A stretch of 64,000 bases of DNA from NCBI RefSeq assembly GCF_012910705.2, contig NZ_WTVG02000040.1, positions 744,001 to 808,000 on the forward strand. The letters are read 5' to 3'. Made by a program: the position numbers and the translations under genes. Source of the DNA: Aromatoleum anaerobium. GTDB taxonomy: Bacteria > Pseudomonadota > Gammaproteobacteria > Burkholderiales > Rhodocyclaceae. The notes beneath the pieces were generated by a model. That model did not search any database and was not told the origin of the DNA. It saw only the letters and a list, made by a program, of their open reading frames with translations. Every line of letters starts with the position of its first letter. The first letter of the stretch is position 1. Shown piece after piece: positions 1-10,443 of this stretch.

Positions 1-1
1 C

Positions 2-289
2 GAAGCCGAGGTGCTTCAGTCGCAGACCCCCGTGCTGGTCGACTACTGGGCCGAATGGTGCGGTCCGTGCAAGATGATTGCGCCGATCCTGGACGACGTC
101 GCCAAGGAATACGCCGGCAAGCTGAAGGTCGCGAAGCTCAACATCGATGAAAACCAGGAGACGCCCGCCAAATTCGGCGTGCGGGGCATTCCGACGTTGA
201 TGCTGTTCAAGGGCGGCAACGTCGAAGCCACCAAGGTCGGGGCGCTGTCCAAGTCCCAGCTCACCGCCTTCATTGACAGCAACCTCTGA
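2..289 (+). CDS. trxA: Thioredoxin, 5' end outside the window
   Basis: This is a small cytoplasmic disulfide reductase. The visible 95 or so residues carry the WCGPC redox motif, the following KMIAP helix and the [11 protein letters not shown] segment with the conserved cis-proline. The reading frame is open to the left edge (E-A-E before V-L-Q-S), and a GTG at base 11 is too far inside the fold to be the true start. About 13 N-terminal residues of a normal 108-residue thioredoxin are therefore missing. The trxA-rho order is common in proteobacteria. The gap to rho is about 130 bases. Confidence 0.95.
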   Translation, partial: EAEVLQSQTPVLVDYWAEWCGPCKMIAPILDDVAKEYAGKLKVAKLNIDENQETPAKFGVRGIPTLMLFKGGNVEATKVGALSKSQLTAFIDSNL

Positions 290-421
290 CCAGCGCTACA
301 GTCCAGGTCGTTTCCGCGGCGCCTTCCGCGCCCCGTGCCGAAATTCCCGGCGCCGCGATTGCCTCTCTCCCCGATCCCTTCACCTGCTTCATCCAATAGC
401 GCCTTGTTGCGCCCTCTCGCC

Positions 422-1681
<1,260 letters not shown>

Positions 1682-1700
1682 AGCAGAACGCTCAAGTCAT

Positions 1701-1728
1701 AACGCCACCCGAGGGTGGCGTTTTTTAT
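1701..1728 (+). terminator. Rho-independent terminator after rho
   Basis: A hairpin with arms acgccaccc and gggtggcgt is followed by six T residues, 20 bases after the rho stop codon. Confidence 0.92.
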
Positions 1729-1789
1729 TGCACCGTTCCGGAGGAGGCTCTACAGCGGGACTCTACAGCCGGCCGCCTCTCCGGAGTAG

Positions 1790-2641
1790 TTATTTGTACT
1801 CGAAGAAGCCTTTGCCTGACTTGCGGCCGAGGTAGCCCGCCTCCACCATCTCCACGAGAAGCGGAGCCGGGCGATACTTCGGATCCTTGAAACCCTCGAA
1901 GAGCACCTGCATCACCGCGAGTTCCACGTCCAGACCGATCATGTCGCCAAGCGCGAGCGGGCCGATTGGATGGTTGCAGCCGAGCTTCATGGCCTCGTCG
2001 ATCTCGGCCGCGCTCGCGAGGCCTTCCCCGAGGGCAAAAATCGCCTCGTTGATCATCGGACACAGCAGCCGGTTGACGACGAAACCCGGGCTGTTGCGCA
2101 CTTGCACCGGCGTCTTGCCGACCGCCCGGGCAAGCGTCTCGACGGCCGCGTAAGTGGCGTCGGATGTTTGCAGGCCGCGAATGAGTTCCACCAGCGCCAT
2201 CACCGGGACGGGATTGAAGAAATGCATGCCGATGATTCGCTCGGCGCGTCGCGTGGAAGCAGCGAGCTTCGTGATCGAGATCGATGACGTATTGCTCGCG
2301 ATGATCGCTTCGGGTTTTGCAATGGCGTCGAGTTGCTCGAAGATTTTCAGCTTCAGTGCGAGGTTTTCGGTTGCCGCCTCGATGATGAGGTCGCAGTCGC
2401 TCATCGCGCCAAGCTCCGTCGATCCGCTCACCCGCGCAATCGCCTCAGCCTTCTGCGCTTCGGTCATCTTGTCTTTCTTGACGAGCCGATCGAGGCTGCT
2501 GCTCAGGGTCGCCAGACCGCGCTGCAACGCGGCTTCCGCGACGTCGCTCATCACGACGTCGAATCCTGCCACCGCGAACGCCTGGGTTATGCCGTTTCCC
2601 ATCGTTCCGGCACCGACGATCCCGATTTTCTTCATATTCAT
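1790..2641 (-). CDS. 3-hydroxybutyryl-CoA dehydrogenase
   Basis: NAD(P)-dependent oxidation of 3-hydroxybutyryl-CoA (or another short 3-hydroxyacyl-CoA) to the 3-oxoacyl-CoA. The 283-residue length matches the stand-alone Hbd/PaaH family. The N-terminal Rossmann motif GIVGAGTMGNGI sits at about residues 7-18. HFFNPVPVM (catalytic His) and the C-terminal helical-domain signature NRLLCPMINEA are present. An AGGAG lies 11 bases before the chosen ATG; a second ATG two codons later is possible. It could serve butyrate, polyester or aromatic catabolism. The family does not tell which. Confidence 0.9.
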   Translation of the reverse strand: MNMKKIGIVGAGTMGNGITQAFAVAGFDVVMSDVAEAALQRGLATLSSSLDRLVKKDKMTEAQKAEAIARVSGSTELGAMSDCDLIIEAATENLALKLKIFEQLDAIAKPEAIIASNTSSISITKLAASTRRAERIIGMHFFNPVPVMALVELIRGLQTSDATYAAVETLARAVGKTPVQVRNSPGFVVNRLLCPMINEAIFALGEGLASAAEIDEAMKLGCNHPIGPLALGDMIGLDVELAVMQVLFEGFKDPKYRPAPLLVEMVEAGYLGRKSGKGFFEYK

Positions 2642-2842
2642 TGTATGTCCCGCTCCTGTCGTTTAACGAACACATCGGCATTGCCATCGAGGATCCCGTA
2701 CCGAAGCGTATGGGAAAACTCTAGCGCAATTTACCTTGCTGATGCCAGCGCCGCGAACGCCCGCCATCGCAGCCATCCCTTACTCACGGCGGCCCGTACC
2801 CAATTCTGGATGATCGCTTTCCGATGACACTCGCTTGACGGG

Positions 2843-4132
2843 ATCGGGATAGGGGCGGCCAGAGTACCTGACCGTTCCCCTCCCACACCACCCGGCATGC
2901 GGGTCCGCACCGGGCGGTTCGAGCAGTTGAGGTCATGAGAGCCGGGGTACGCCGAGCCGGTCGAAGTAGGCAATCGGCATCACACGATTGAGCGCGAGGC
3001 GGCTGTTATGCCACCATCGGCGACTGTTTGCGGCGATCCGCTGAGCGTCCGTCTTCGAGGCGCCCAGCGCCAACAACTCCCGATACATCGTTGTCCCCCG
3101 ACGCCAGTGCTTGAGCTGCAGCGCACGCAGCCGATGACGTAACCACTCGTCGAGTTCGCGGAACACCTTGGGCGTCTGCGCAAGCTGGAAGTATGTCTTC
3201 CAGCCCGGCATGTAAGTCCGCAGTCGTTCGGCGACCTCCGGCAGGCTGCGCCCGCCCGAGCGTCGCGTCATTTCTCGGATGCGTTGCTTGAAGGTTTCCA
3301 AAGCCTTTCTTGCGACGGCGCATTTGATTCGATCACCCGCACTGCGCCACAGCTCGTAGCCCAGAAACTTGCGATCGTCGGTATCCCCAACTCACGCACC
3401 CCGCTACCGGGCTTCGGGATCTGGACGCGCCGCACGGCTTGAGGCCGGTAACTGCCGTCCAGTAACGCTTCCCGAAGCCGGGGCCAGTGCGTCTTCAGGT
3501 ACGCCGCCGTCTCGGCGATCGACAACCCATCCACCCCGGCACTGCCGCGATTGGCTTTGACGCGTTTCCACGCCAGCACCATGTTCTCTCTCGCGAGCGC
3601 CTGCGCGAGCAGGTCGTCTCGCCCTGAGCCTTCGGTTTCATGCCGCGCCGGACGTGCTTCATCACGCATCGCTTCGGGTCTGGCTTCACCTCGCCCTCCC
3701 GCGTTGCGCCCCGGTTGCCCGGGCTTCTGATGCACTGCACTTCCGAGCGACATGGCCTTCGGCCCTCCTACTCGTTCGGCCCTTCGCCCCGTACCGGCAG
3801 CTAATACGGCCTTTGCTGACTTCTCGCTCCGGCTTGTCACCGTCGGCCTTTCAGCCACAAGGCGAGATCTCCCCAGGTAAGAACGCACTCCTTCGCTGCA
3901 CAACCGCCGGATCTACGCCACTTCGCCTTGATCACGAGAGCTTCGCGGTTTTCGGCCCGCTCGCCCTGCTCGGCAGCGCCTTTTATCCGATTCTTGTCCA
4001 TCGGCTCGCAGCTTCGATCCACGCTTCCTTCCCACACTCGGTCGCCCTCATGCAGTTGCGCTTCACTTCGTTCGCTGTGATCAACTTACGGCGGGACTTG
4101 CACCCGCAAGAGTGCGCCCATGCTGGGCGCAC
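2843..4132 (-). mobile_element. Degenerate group II intron (class C-like), internally deleted
   Basis: On the minus strand the element starts GTGCGCCCAGCATGGGCGCA at 4132, a typical group II 5' end. It continues with the 5' ribozyme domains to about 3900, then a broken maturase gene, then a domain V hairpin at about 2881-2920 (GAACCGCC to GGTGGTGTGGGAGGGG), and ends near 2843. Total length is only about 1.29 kb because most of the reverse-transcriptase coding region is missing. It sits directly after a rho-independent terminator, the usual target of class C introns. The exact 3' end is approximate. Confidence 0.85.
2933..3753 (-). pseudogene. Group II intron maturase/reverse transcriptase remnant
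   Basis: The first part encodes the N-terminal start of a group II intron protein (ARENMVLAWKRVKANRGSAG, then RRVQIPKPGSGVRELGIPT). Immediately after GIPT, near 3371-3380, the sequence jumps out of frame into RKFLGYELWRSAGDR, which belongs to the end of the polymerase core. It then continues through the maturase X domain (RLRTYMPGWKTYF, LALGASKTDAQRIAANSRRW) to the stop. Reverse-transcriptase blocks 1-6, including the YADD active site, are absent. The junction also shifts the frame, so no functional protein can be made. No endonuclease domain follows domain X, as expected for class C. The start chosen (3753) is uncertain. Confidence 0.88.
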
Positions 4133-4134
4133 CG

Positions 4135-4160
4135 AAAAAAAGGGAGCCCGAAGGCTCCCT
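4135..4160 (-). terminator. Terminator of the tRNA cluster, used as intron target
   Basis: On the minus strand a GGGAGCC-TTCG-GGCTCCC hairpin with a run of about seven T ends the tRNA transcript. The intron begins two or three bases after the T run. Confidence 0.88.
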
Positions 4161-4167
4161 TGTCTGT

Positions 4168-4244
4168 TGGCGGAGTGGACGGGGCTCGAACCCGCGACCC
4201 CCGGCGTGACAGGCCGGTATTCTAACCAACTGAACTACCACTCC
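4168..4244 (-). tRNA. tRNA-Asp (GUC), downstream copy
   Basis: A 77-base cloverleaf with 5' GGAGTGG pairing to 3' CCACTCC, anticodon GTC in CCTGTCACG, T-loop TTCGAGC, and an encoded CCA. Confidence 0.97.
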
Positions 4245-4310
4245 GCGCTGACCTGCTACCGGCAGTTTCCTGCCGGTTTGCGCGTCGCCTCACGGCGACC
4301 CACGTCGTTT

Positions 4311-4386
4311 TGGCGTCCCCACGGGGATTCGAACCCCGGTTACCGCCGTGAAAGGGCGATGTCCTAGGCCTCTAGACGATGGGGAC
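4311..4386 (-). tRNA. tRNA-Glu (UUC), downstream copy
   Basis: A 76-base cloverleaf with acceptor GTCCCCA, anticodon TTC in CCTTTCACG, T-loop TTCGAAT, and an encoded CCA. Confidence 0.97.
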
Positions 4387-4404
4387 ATCGTCGCTTTCTT
4401 CGGT

Positions 4405-4480
<76 letters not shown>

Positions 4481-4495
4481 ACGACAGAGCAGAGA

Positions 4496-4524
4496 ACTAT
4501 AGCGCTCGATTGAACGCACTGCAA
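4496..4524 (-). promoter_or_regulatory. Sigma-70 promoter of the downstream tRNA set
   Basis: On the minus strand TTGCAG, 17 bases, TATAGT. It lies just upstream of the tRNA-Ala at 4480, with a putative start about 8 bases before the tRNA. Confidence 0.65.
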
Positions 4525-4593
4525 GCACAGCTTGTTCGCCGGTCAGAATCGACTGCACCAGCGAACGACACACCAACACAGCTGCTATGAAAC

Positions 4594-4670
4594 TGGCGGA
4601 GTGGACGGGACTCGAACCCGCGACCCCCGGCGTGACAGGCCGGTATTCTAACCAACTGAACTACCACTCC
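4594..4670 (-). tRNA. tRNA-Asp (GUC), upstream copy
   Basis: Same 77-base tRNA as at 4168-4244, with a single base change in the T stem (ggact in place of gggct on the plus strand). Anticodon GTC, CCA encoded. Confidence 0.97.
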
Positions 4671-4736
4671 GCGCTGACCTGCTACCGGCAGTATCCTGCC
4701 GGTTTGCGCGCCGCCTCACGGCGACCCGCCTTGTTC

Positions 4737-4812
4737 TGGCGTCCCCACGGGGATTCGAACCCCGGTTACCGCCGTGAAAGGGCGATGTCCTAGGCCTCTA
4801 GACGATGGGGAC
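4737..4812 (-). tRNA. tRNA-Glu (UUC), upstream copy
   Basis: Identical by eye to the 4311-4386 gene. Anticodon TTC, CCA encoded. The spacing to tRNA-Asp (66 bases) is the same in both copies. Confidence 0.97.
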
Positions 4813-4830
4813 ATCGTCGCTTTCTCCGGT

Positions 4831-4906
<76 letters not shown>

Positions 4907-4924
4907 TGACCCGAAAGAGCGCGC

Positions 4925-4953
4925 ATTATAGGGCTACCCAATCACACTGTAAA
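4925..4953 (-). promoter_or_regulatory. Sigma-70 promoter of the upstream tRNA set
   Basis: On the minus strand TTTACA, exactly 17 bases, TATAAT. A GC-rich stretch (GCGCGC) follows the -10 box, as is usual for stringently controlled stable-RNA promoters. Confidence 0.75.
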
Positions 4954-4979
4954 CCCCGAATTGCGATTATCTTTGCATC

Positions 4980-6386
4980 TCACAAAACCTTGCCGGGATT
5001 CATCAATCCGCGCGGATCGATGCTTTCCTTTATCGCCCGCATCAACTCCAGTTCGACTTCCGATTTGTAGCGCCGGACCTCGATGCGCTTGAGCTGACCG
5101 AGGCCGTGCTCCGCGGATATCGAGCCCCCGAGCTGGTCGACGACATCGTGAACGATGCGATTGACTTCCTCTGTTCTGGCGATGAAATGGGCGTTTTCCT
5201 GCGCGTCCGGCTTCGACAAGTTGTAGTGGAGGTTCCCGTCGCCAATGTGGCCGAAGGCAATGATGCGCGCATCCGGCCATACCGCCAGAAGGGCAGCGTC
5301 GGCCCGTTCGAGAAATTCCGGAATCCTGCTTACCGGAACCGAGATGTCGTGCTTGATGCTGACGCCTTCCAGCCGTTGCGCCTCGGAGACGTTTTCGCGC
5401 AACGCCCAGAGGGTTTCGGCCTGCGCCAGGCTCGAGGCGACCGCAGCATCGAGTACCAGTCCCGCATCCATCGATTCGGCCAGCGTCCGCTCGAGCATTT
5501 CGTCCAGCGGCGCATCGGCAAAAGCGTCCATCAACTCCACGAGCACAGCCCATGCGCCCGGGTCGGCAAGTGGCGGCCGGGCGCCGGAAAAGTGCTTCAA
5601 TACCAGGTCGAGCGCCGGGCGGCCGACGATTTCGAACGCCGTCACCCGATCGCCGCCTGCATTCCTCAGCCGGGCGAGAAGCGTCACGGCTGCTGCCGGA
5701 TCAGGTATCGCGACCCAGGCGGTGGCACGGCTGCGCATGCGGGGAAAGAGCTTCAGTGCCGCCGCGGTGACGATACCGAGCGTGCCCTCCGCACCGATGA
5801 ACAATTGCTTCAGGTCATAGCCGGTGTTGTCCTTGCGCAATGTCCTCAGCCCGTCCCATACGCGGCCGTCGGGCAGGACGACTTCGACGCCAAGCACCAG
5901 GTCTCGCATGTTGCCGTAACGCAGGACATGGACGCCGCCGGCGTTCGTGGATAAATTCCCGCCGATCTCGCAACTCCCCTCCGAAGCGAGCGACAGCGGG
6001 AAAAGCCGATCGACCGATGTCGCCTCCTGCTGGACGGCCGCAAGGGTGCAGCCCGCCTCGGCGATCAACGCATTGTTGGCGGGATCGACCGCGCGAATGC
6101 GATTCATGCGTGACAGATTGATCACCACCGTCTGCCCGTCCGGCAATGGGGTGGCACCGCCGCACAGGCCGGTATTTCCGCCTTGCGGGACCATCGCCAC
6201 GTCCGCCGCCGCACAGGCGCGTACGACTGCCGCAACTTCGGCCGTCCCGGCGGGCTTGACGACCGCCAGCGCGGTTCCCGTATAGCGCCCGCGCCAGTCG
6301 GTGAGGTGGGGCGCCATCGACTCAGGGTCGGTGAGCACATGCGGCGCCCCGACGGCCCCCGCAAGCGTGCGTAGCAACTCGTTCAT
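4980..6386 (-). CDS. FAD-linked oxidase of the GlcD/D-lactate dehydrogenase family
   Basis: A flavoenzyme oxidising a 2-hydroxy acid (D-lactate, D-2-hydroxyglutarate or glycolate are the usual substrates). The N-terminal FAD-binding domain shows VPQGGNTGLCGGATP at about residues 75-90 and GEIGGNLSTNAGG-like text (SCEIGGNLSTNAGGVHVLRY). The C-terminal FAD-oxidase domain carries the HIGDGNLHYN metal/substrate motif and ends with SAEHGLGQLK and GLMNPGKVL. The start at 6386 has a GGAG nine bases upstream. An ATG at 6410 overlapping the patatin stop is the alternative. It is probably co-transcribed with the upstream patatin gene. The exact substrate cannot be read from sequence. Confidence 0.88.
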   Translation of the reverse strand: MNELLRTLAGAVGAPHVLTDPESMAPHLTDWRGRYTGTALAVVKPAGTAEVAAVVRACAAADVAMVPQGGNTGLCGGATPLPDGQTVVINLSRMNRIRAVDPANNALIAEAGCTLAAVQQEATSVDRLFPLSLASEGSCEIGGNLSTNAGGVHVLRYGNMRDLVLGVEVVLPDGRVWDGLRTLRKDNTGYDLKQLFIGAEGTLGIVTAAALKLFPRMRSRATAWVAIPDPAAAVTLLARLRNAGGDRVTAFEIVGRPALDLVLKHFSGARPPLADPGAWAVLVELMDAFADAPLDEMLERTLAESMDAGLVLDAAVASSLAQAETLWALRENVSEAQRLEGVSIKHDISVPVSRIPEFLERADAALLAVWPDARIIAFGHIGDGNLHYNLSKPDAQENAHFIARTEEVNRIVHDVVDQLGGSISAEHGLGQLKRIEVRRYKSEVELELMRAIKESIDPRGLMNPGKVL

Positions 6387-6402
6387 ATCGGGCAACTCCG
6401 GT

Positions 6403-7347
6403 TCAACCATGCCCCAGGCAGTATCGCAACGTCGGCAGCATCCGTTCGACCGCCGCCTCTCCTTCGGCAATGGCCTCCGCAGCGCGATGAAAATCCATCG
6501 GCCCCAAGTGGCCCAGGCGCGGAGAGATCTGCACATCGGCCGGCTCGCCGGCAAGCCGGCTGCGCGCGATACGAACCTGCATGATGTTGATGCTGCTCGT
6601 GAGGACGGTCAGAAGCGAGGGCAGGTTTGCCTCACGCAACGGATTCTGACCGTTTCCCGGCTCACCGTTCCCGCCGCTGGCGAAAAAGCCCAGGCGTCCG
6701 AACAGGCGCTCCGTCCAGCCGATACCGGTTTCGGCCTCGGCCGGCACCGGACGCCAGGATTTTCCGATCATGTCCGACCCCAGATCGACCGCGATCACGA
6801 CATCGGCTCCCATCGCGCGGCACAGGGAAACCGGCACCGGGTTGACGAGGCCGCCGTCGACGAGAAGGCGGCCATTGTGGATGACCGGTGTGAACAGCCC
6901 GGGAAGCGCGATCGAGGCGCGCACGGCGGCCGAAACGCTTCCTTCCCGCAGCCAGATCTCCCGCCCGGTTTCCAGTTCGGTGGCGACGCACGCAAAGGAG
7001 CGCTGGAGTTCGGAAAAATCCCGATCGACGAAATTGCGTTCGAAAAACTGGATGAGTTTCTGTCCGCGGATCAGCCCGCCCCTCAGGCTGACGTCGAGCA
7101 GCGAAACGACGTCTTGCCATTTCAGGGACTGCGCCCATTCGGCGAGCTTCGTGAGGTCCCCCGCTGCCATCGCCGCGCCGACGAACGCTCCGATCGAACA
7201 TCCGCAGATCACCTGGGGCTCGATTCCTTCGCGAGCCAGCGCCTGCAGGACGCCCAGGTGGGCCCAGCCTCGCGCCGCACCGCTGCCCAGAGCCAGGCCG
7301 ATGACCGGGCTGCTGCGGGGCACGCACGGGAGCGCCGTTTCGTACAT
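6403..7347 (-). CDS. Patatin-like phospholipase (RssA-type)
   Basis: A serine acyl hydrolase with a Ser-Asp dyad. GLALGSGAARGWAHLGVLQAL gives the oxyanion-hole loop near residues 17-37, GCSIG gives the nucleophile elbow with Ser51, and LVDGGLVNPVP supplies Asp164. At 314 residues it is close to the RssA/YlbK class of small bacterial patatins. There is no signal peptide or membrane segment, so the enzyme is probably cytosolic. Natural lipid substrates of this class are poorly defined. It lies 15 bases downstream of rimO and 16 bases upstream of the oxidase gene, consistent with one transcript. Confidence 0.9.
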   Translation of the reverse strand: MYETALPCVPRSSPVIGLALGSGAARGWAHLGVLQALAREGIEPQVICGCSIGAFVGAAMAAGDLTKLAEWAQSLKWQDVVSLLDVSLRGGLIRGQKLIQFFERNFVDRDFSELQRSFACVATELETGREIWLREGSVSAAVRASIALPGLFTPVIHNGRLLVDGGLVNPVPVSLCRAMGADVVIAVDLGSDMIGKSWRPVPAEAETGIGWTERLFGRLGFFASGGNGEPGNGQNPLREANLPSLLTVLTSSINIMQVRIARSRLAGEPADVQISPRLGHLGPMDFHRAAEAIAEGEAAVERMLPTLRYCLGHG

Positions 7348-7362
7348 GGCGCTAGCGGGACA

Positions 7363-8694
7363 TCACGGGAGCGGCCTGGCGTAAAGATCGTGCACGTCGC
7401 AGTCGGTGACGCGCACCTTCGCGAATTCGCCGGGTACCAGCCCGTCGCCATCCGGGATGATGACCAGCCCGTCCACTTCGGGGGCATCGCTGCCCGAACG
7501 GGCAACCGCGCCTTCATCGTCGACTTCCTCGACGAGCACGGTGATGTCGCGCCCGATCCAGCGTTCGAGGCGCTGCGTCGAGATGTCTTCCTGGAAATCC
7601 ATCAGACGCATCCGCCGTTCCTCGCGAACCTCATCCGGCACCGGGTCGGCCAGCAGATTGGCCGCGGCGCCTTCGACAGGCGAATACGCGAATGCACCGA
7701 CGCGATCGAGCTGCGCCTCTTCGAGGAAATGGAGCAGCTGCTCGAAATCTTCATCGGTTTCACCGGGGAAGCCGGTGATGAACGTCGAGCGGATCGTCAG
7801 ATCGGGACAAATGCTGCGCCACTTGCGGATTCGTTCCAGGACGTTTTCGACATTCCCGGGGCGCTTCATCGCCTTGAGGATGCGCGGACTCGCGTGCTGG
7901 AACGGCACATCCAGATACGGCAGGATCTTGCCTTCGGCCATCAGTGGAATCAGTTCGTCGACGCTCGGATACGGATAGACGTAGTGCATCCGCACCCATA
8001 CCCCGAGCTCGCCGAGCGCCTTCGCCAGGTCGATCAGTCTGGTCTTGAGCGGACGGCCGTTCCAGAAGCCGGTGCGATATTTCAGGTCGACACCATAAGC
8101 GCTGGTGTCCTGCGAGATCACGAGGAGTTCCTTCACGCCCGAATCGACGAGCGATTCGGCCTCGCGCATGACGTCGTGGATCGGACGGCTGACGAGGTCG
8201 CCGCGCATCGACGGAATGATGCAGAAGCTGCAGCGATGGTTGCAGCCCTCGGATATCTTGAGGTAAGCGTAATGCGCCGGGGTCAGCCGGATTCCCTGAG
8301 GCGGAATGAGATCGGTAAAAGGATCGTGCGGCTTGGGCAAATGCTGGTGCACGGCCTTCATTACCGCGTCGGTGGCATGCGGGCCCGTCACCGCCAGCAC
8401 CTGGGGGTGGGCCGCAAGGATGACATCGTCCCTGGCGCCGAGGCATCCCGTCACGATAACCTTGCCGTTTTCGGCGAGCGCCTCGCCGATTGCGTCGAGC
8501 GACTCCTCGACTGCTGCATCGATGAAACCGCAGGTATTGACAACGACAATATCCGCGTCATCGTAGCTGCCGGAAATGTCGTAGCCTTCTGCACGCAAGC
8601 GGGTCAGGATATGTTCGGAATCGACCGTGGCCTTGGGGCAGCCGAGGGACACGAAGCCGACGCGCGGTACGCTGTGGGGTTTCTGCTGGGTCAT
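7363..8694 (-). CDS. rimO: Ribosomal protein S12 methylthiotransferase RimO
   Basis: A radical-SAM enzyme that methylthiolates the conserved aspartate of ribosomal protein S12. The N-terminal UPF0004 domain begins [20 protein letters not shown] (first Fe-S cysteine Cys19). The radical-SAM motif is CNHRCSFC near residue 160. The C-terminal TRAM domain includes [31 protein letters not shown] is the sequence that separates RimO from MiaB. The ATG at 8694 gives 443 residues, the family length; the longer upstream frame is not conserved-looking. Confidence 0.95.
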   Translation of the reverse strand: MTQQKPHSVPRVGFVSLGCPKATVDSEHILTRLRAEGYDISGSYDDADIVVVNTCGFIDAAVEESLDAIGEALAENGKVIVTGCLGARDDVILAAHPQVLAVTGPHATDAVMKAVHQHLPKPHDPFTDLIPPQGIRLTPAHYAYLKISEGCNHRCSFCIIPSMRGDLVSRPIHDVMREAESLVDSGVKELLVISQDTSAYGVDLKYRTGFWNGRPLKTRLIDLAKALGELGVWVRMHYVYPYPSVDELIPLMAEGKILPYLDVPFQHASPRILKAMKRPGNVENVLERIRKWRSICPDLTIRSTFITGFPGETDEDFEQLLHFLEEAQLDRVGAFAYSPVEGAAANLLADPVPDEVREERRMRLMDFQEDISTQRLERWIGRDITVLVEEVDDEGAVARSGSDAPEVDGLVIIPDGDGLVPGEFAKVRVTDCDVHDLYARPLP

Positions 8695-8749
8695 GCTCTC
8701 TGTTGGAACCCTCTGCGACACACCTTCGTGGCCGCGGGCGGGGTTCTCC

Positions 8750-9382
8750 TTATTTCTGGGTGGCGCGGCCGCCCTTGCCCGTGGTGTTTTCTGCCGGTGC
8801 ATCGGTACCGATGGCCGTTTTCCCAGCCGTCTCGTCCTTGCCCGCAGGGGTGTAATTGGGGAACGGGAATCCGGTGAAGATGTTGCGGGTCTGGCTCTCG
8901 ATCTGTTCCTGCATCTGGGAGAACATCTTCTTGCTCTGCTCGACGTAGGTGCCCATCACGCTTTGCAGCGCAGGGCCCTGGAAATTCAGGAACTGCGCCC
9001 ACAGGTCCTGGCTGATCGGACTGTTCTCGCCATAGATGGCCTGCGCCTGTTCCTGCAGCTTTCCCTGCATTTCGGTAAAGGCCTTGATGTTGTTCTCAAG
9101 GTACTTCCCCATCATTCCCTGCGTTGCGTTGCCGTAGAAGCGGATCATGTGGGCAAGAAGATCGCTGGTGAACATCGGCGCGCCGCCGGCTTCTTCTTCG
9201 AGGATGATCTGGAGCAGGATGCTGCGCGTCAGGTCCTCAGTGGTTTTTGCGTCGACTACCTGGAATTCTTCGCGGCTGAGCACCAATTCCTTGACGTCCG
9301 CCAGGGTGATGTACGAACTGGTCCGGGTGTCGTACAAACGGCGATTCGGGTACTTCTTGATCAGGCGCGCTTGCTCGGCCAT
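8750..9382 (-). CDS. phaR: Polyhydroxyalkanoate synthesis repressor PhaR
   Basis: A DNA- and polymer-binding repressor of phasin and polyester genes. The N-terminal PHB/PHA accumulation regulator domain reads [20 protein letters not shown] then LADVKELV. A second conserved segment includes [22 protein letters not shown]. The C-terminus is low complexity with Thr, Ala and Gly. The 210-residue length is normal. It lies downstream of phaB on the same strand, separated by a terminator, so it has its own promoter in the interval 9383-9445. Confidence 0.93.
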   Translation of the reverse strand: MAEQARLIKKYPNRRLYDTRTSSYITLADVKELVLSREEFQVVDAKTTEDLTRSILLQIILEEEAGGAPMFTSDLLAHMIRFYGNATQGMMGKYLENNIKAFTEMQGKLQEQAQAIYGENSPISQDLWAQFLNFQGPALQSVMGTYVEQSKKMFSQMQEQIESQTRNIFTGFPFPNYTPAGKDETAGKTAIGTDAPAENTTGKGGRATQK

Positions 9383-9445
9383 ATTCGCTTTTCTCCTCGA
9401 CGGCGGTCGATTCCGCTCTGTAAAAAATTATACCGCGCCGCCAAA

Positions 9446-9471
9446 AGAAAAACCCCGCCATTCGGCGGGGG
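9446..9471 (-). terminator. Terminator after phaB (9504-10244)
   Basis: On the minus strand CCCCGCC-GAAT-GGCGGGG is followed by TTTTTCTTTT, about 33 bases after the phaB stop. Confidence 0.88.
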
Positions 9472-9503
9472 TTCGCAATCGTCGACAGGCTGCGGATGCT
9501 GCA

Positions 9504-10244
9504 TCAGCACATGTGGAGGCCGCCGTTGATGTTGATCGTCGCGCCGGTGACATAGCCGGCCAGGTCGGAAGACAGGTAGGAGCACAGGGCGCCGATTTCT
9601 TCCGGCTTGCCCAGGCGCTTCATCGGGACGCTGTCGATGATGCCCTGGCGGATGTCTTCGCGAATCGCCATCACCATCTCGGTGCCGACATAGCCCGGCG
9701 CGATCGCATTGACGGTCACGCCCTTCGTCGCGAGTTCCGCGGCCAGCGCTTTTGTGAAGCCGAGCACGCCCGCCTTGGCGGTCGAGTAGTTGGCCTGGCC
9801 GGCCTGGCCCTTTATGCCGTTCACCGAAGAAATATTGATGATCCGGCCGTAGCCCCGTTCTGCCATCTTCGGCGAGATGTGATGGGTGACGTTGAAGAGG
9901 CTGTTGAGATTGGTGTTGATGACCGCATCCCACTGCGCCTTTTCCATCTTCGGAAAGAACTTGTCGCGCGTGATGCCGGCGTTGTTCACCAGCACGTCGA
10001 TCGCTCCGACGTCAGCCTCGATCTTCGCAACCATCAGCCGACAGGATTCGTAATCGGACACGTCGCCTTCGGCGGCGATGAAATCGAAACCGAGTTCCTT
10101 CTGCCGTCCCAGCCACTCATCCTTCTGCGGGAAACCCGGCAGACAATTGGCCACAACCTTCATTCCGTCCTTTGCCAGCGCCTGGCAGATCGCGGTACCC
10201 AGGCCGCCCATGGCGCCGGTGACGAGTGCGACTTTCTGGTTCAT
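9504..10244 (-). CDS. phaB: Acetoacetyl-CoA reductase PhaB, first paralogue
   Basis: NADPH-dependent reduction of acetoacetyl-CoA to (R)-3-hydroxybutyryl-CoA for polyester synthesis. It is a classical short-chain dehydrogenase of 246 residues, the normal PhaB length. The cofactor motif is TGAMGGLG at about residues 10-17, followed by NNAG, the catalytic Ser in ISSVNG and YSTAK. LGKPEEIGALCSYLSS and GGLHMC close the protein as in other PhaB proteins. It is flanked by its own terminator and by a putative PhaR operator, so it is probably transcribed separately from phaB2-phaC. Confidence 0.93.
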   Translation of the reverse strand: MNQKVALVTGAMGGLGTAICQALAKDGMKVVANCLPGFPQKDEWLGRQKELGFDFIAAEGDVSDYESCRLMVAKIEADVGAIDVLVNNAGITRDKFFPKMEKAQWDAVINTNLNSLFNVTHHISPKMAERGYGRIINISSVNGIKGQAGQANYSTAKAGVLGFTKALAAELATKGVTVNAIAPGYVGTEMVMAIREDIRQGIIDSVPMKRLGKPEEIGALCSYLSSDLAGYVTGATININGGLHMC

Positions 10245-10372
10245 TTGCAATCCTCTTGCTGCAATTGGGTGTTGAGGAATCACAGGCAGTCGCGCCTTCG
10301 CCGGCTGCCCCGCTCTTCGGTTGGCTGACAGGCGGCACCCGAGACGCGGGTACCACGAGCGGGGAGATTATA

Positions 10373-10408
10373 AGCACATTTGTTGCACGATGCTGCAATG
10401 CAATAAGC
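10373..10408. promoter_or_regulatory. Candidate PhaR operator upstream of phaB
   Basis: TTGTTGCACGATGCTGCAAT followed by GCAATAAGC is rich in TGC/GCA repeats, which resembles PhaR binding sites known upstream of phasin and pha genes in related bacteria. It lies about 130-160 bases before the phaB start at 10244. Confidence 0.5.
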
Positions 10409-10443
10409 AAAAACGGCGTGCTCCTGCTGCCGGAACACGCCGT
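10409..10443 (-). terminator. Terminator after the second phaB
   Basis: On the minus strand ACGGCGTG and CACGCCGT arms enclose a 15-base loop followed by TTTTTGC. A second hairpin (ggaaacggc / gccgtttcc, 10515-10535) sits just after the phaB stop. Confidence 0.78.

Noticed and set aside
2642-2842. Possible continuation of the mobile element toward the hydroxyacyl-CoA dehydrogenase gene
   Set aside because: Sequence before about 2843 has no inverted repeats or coding signal for a transposon. The intron 3' end explains the boundary.
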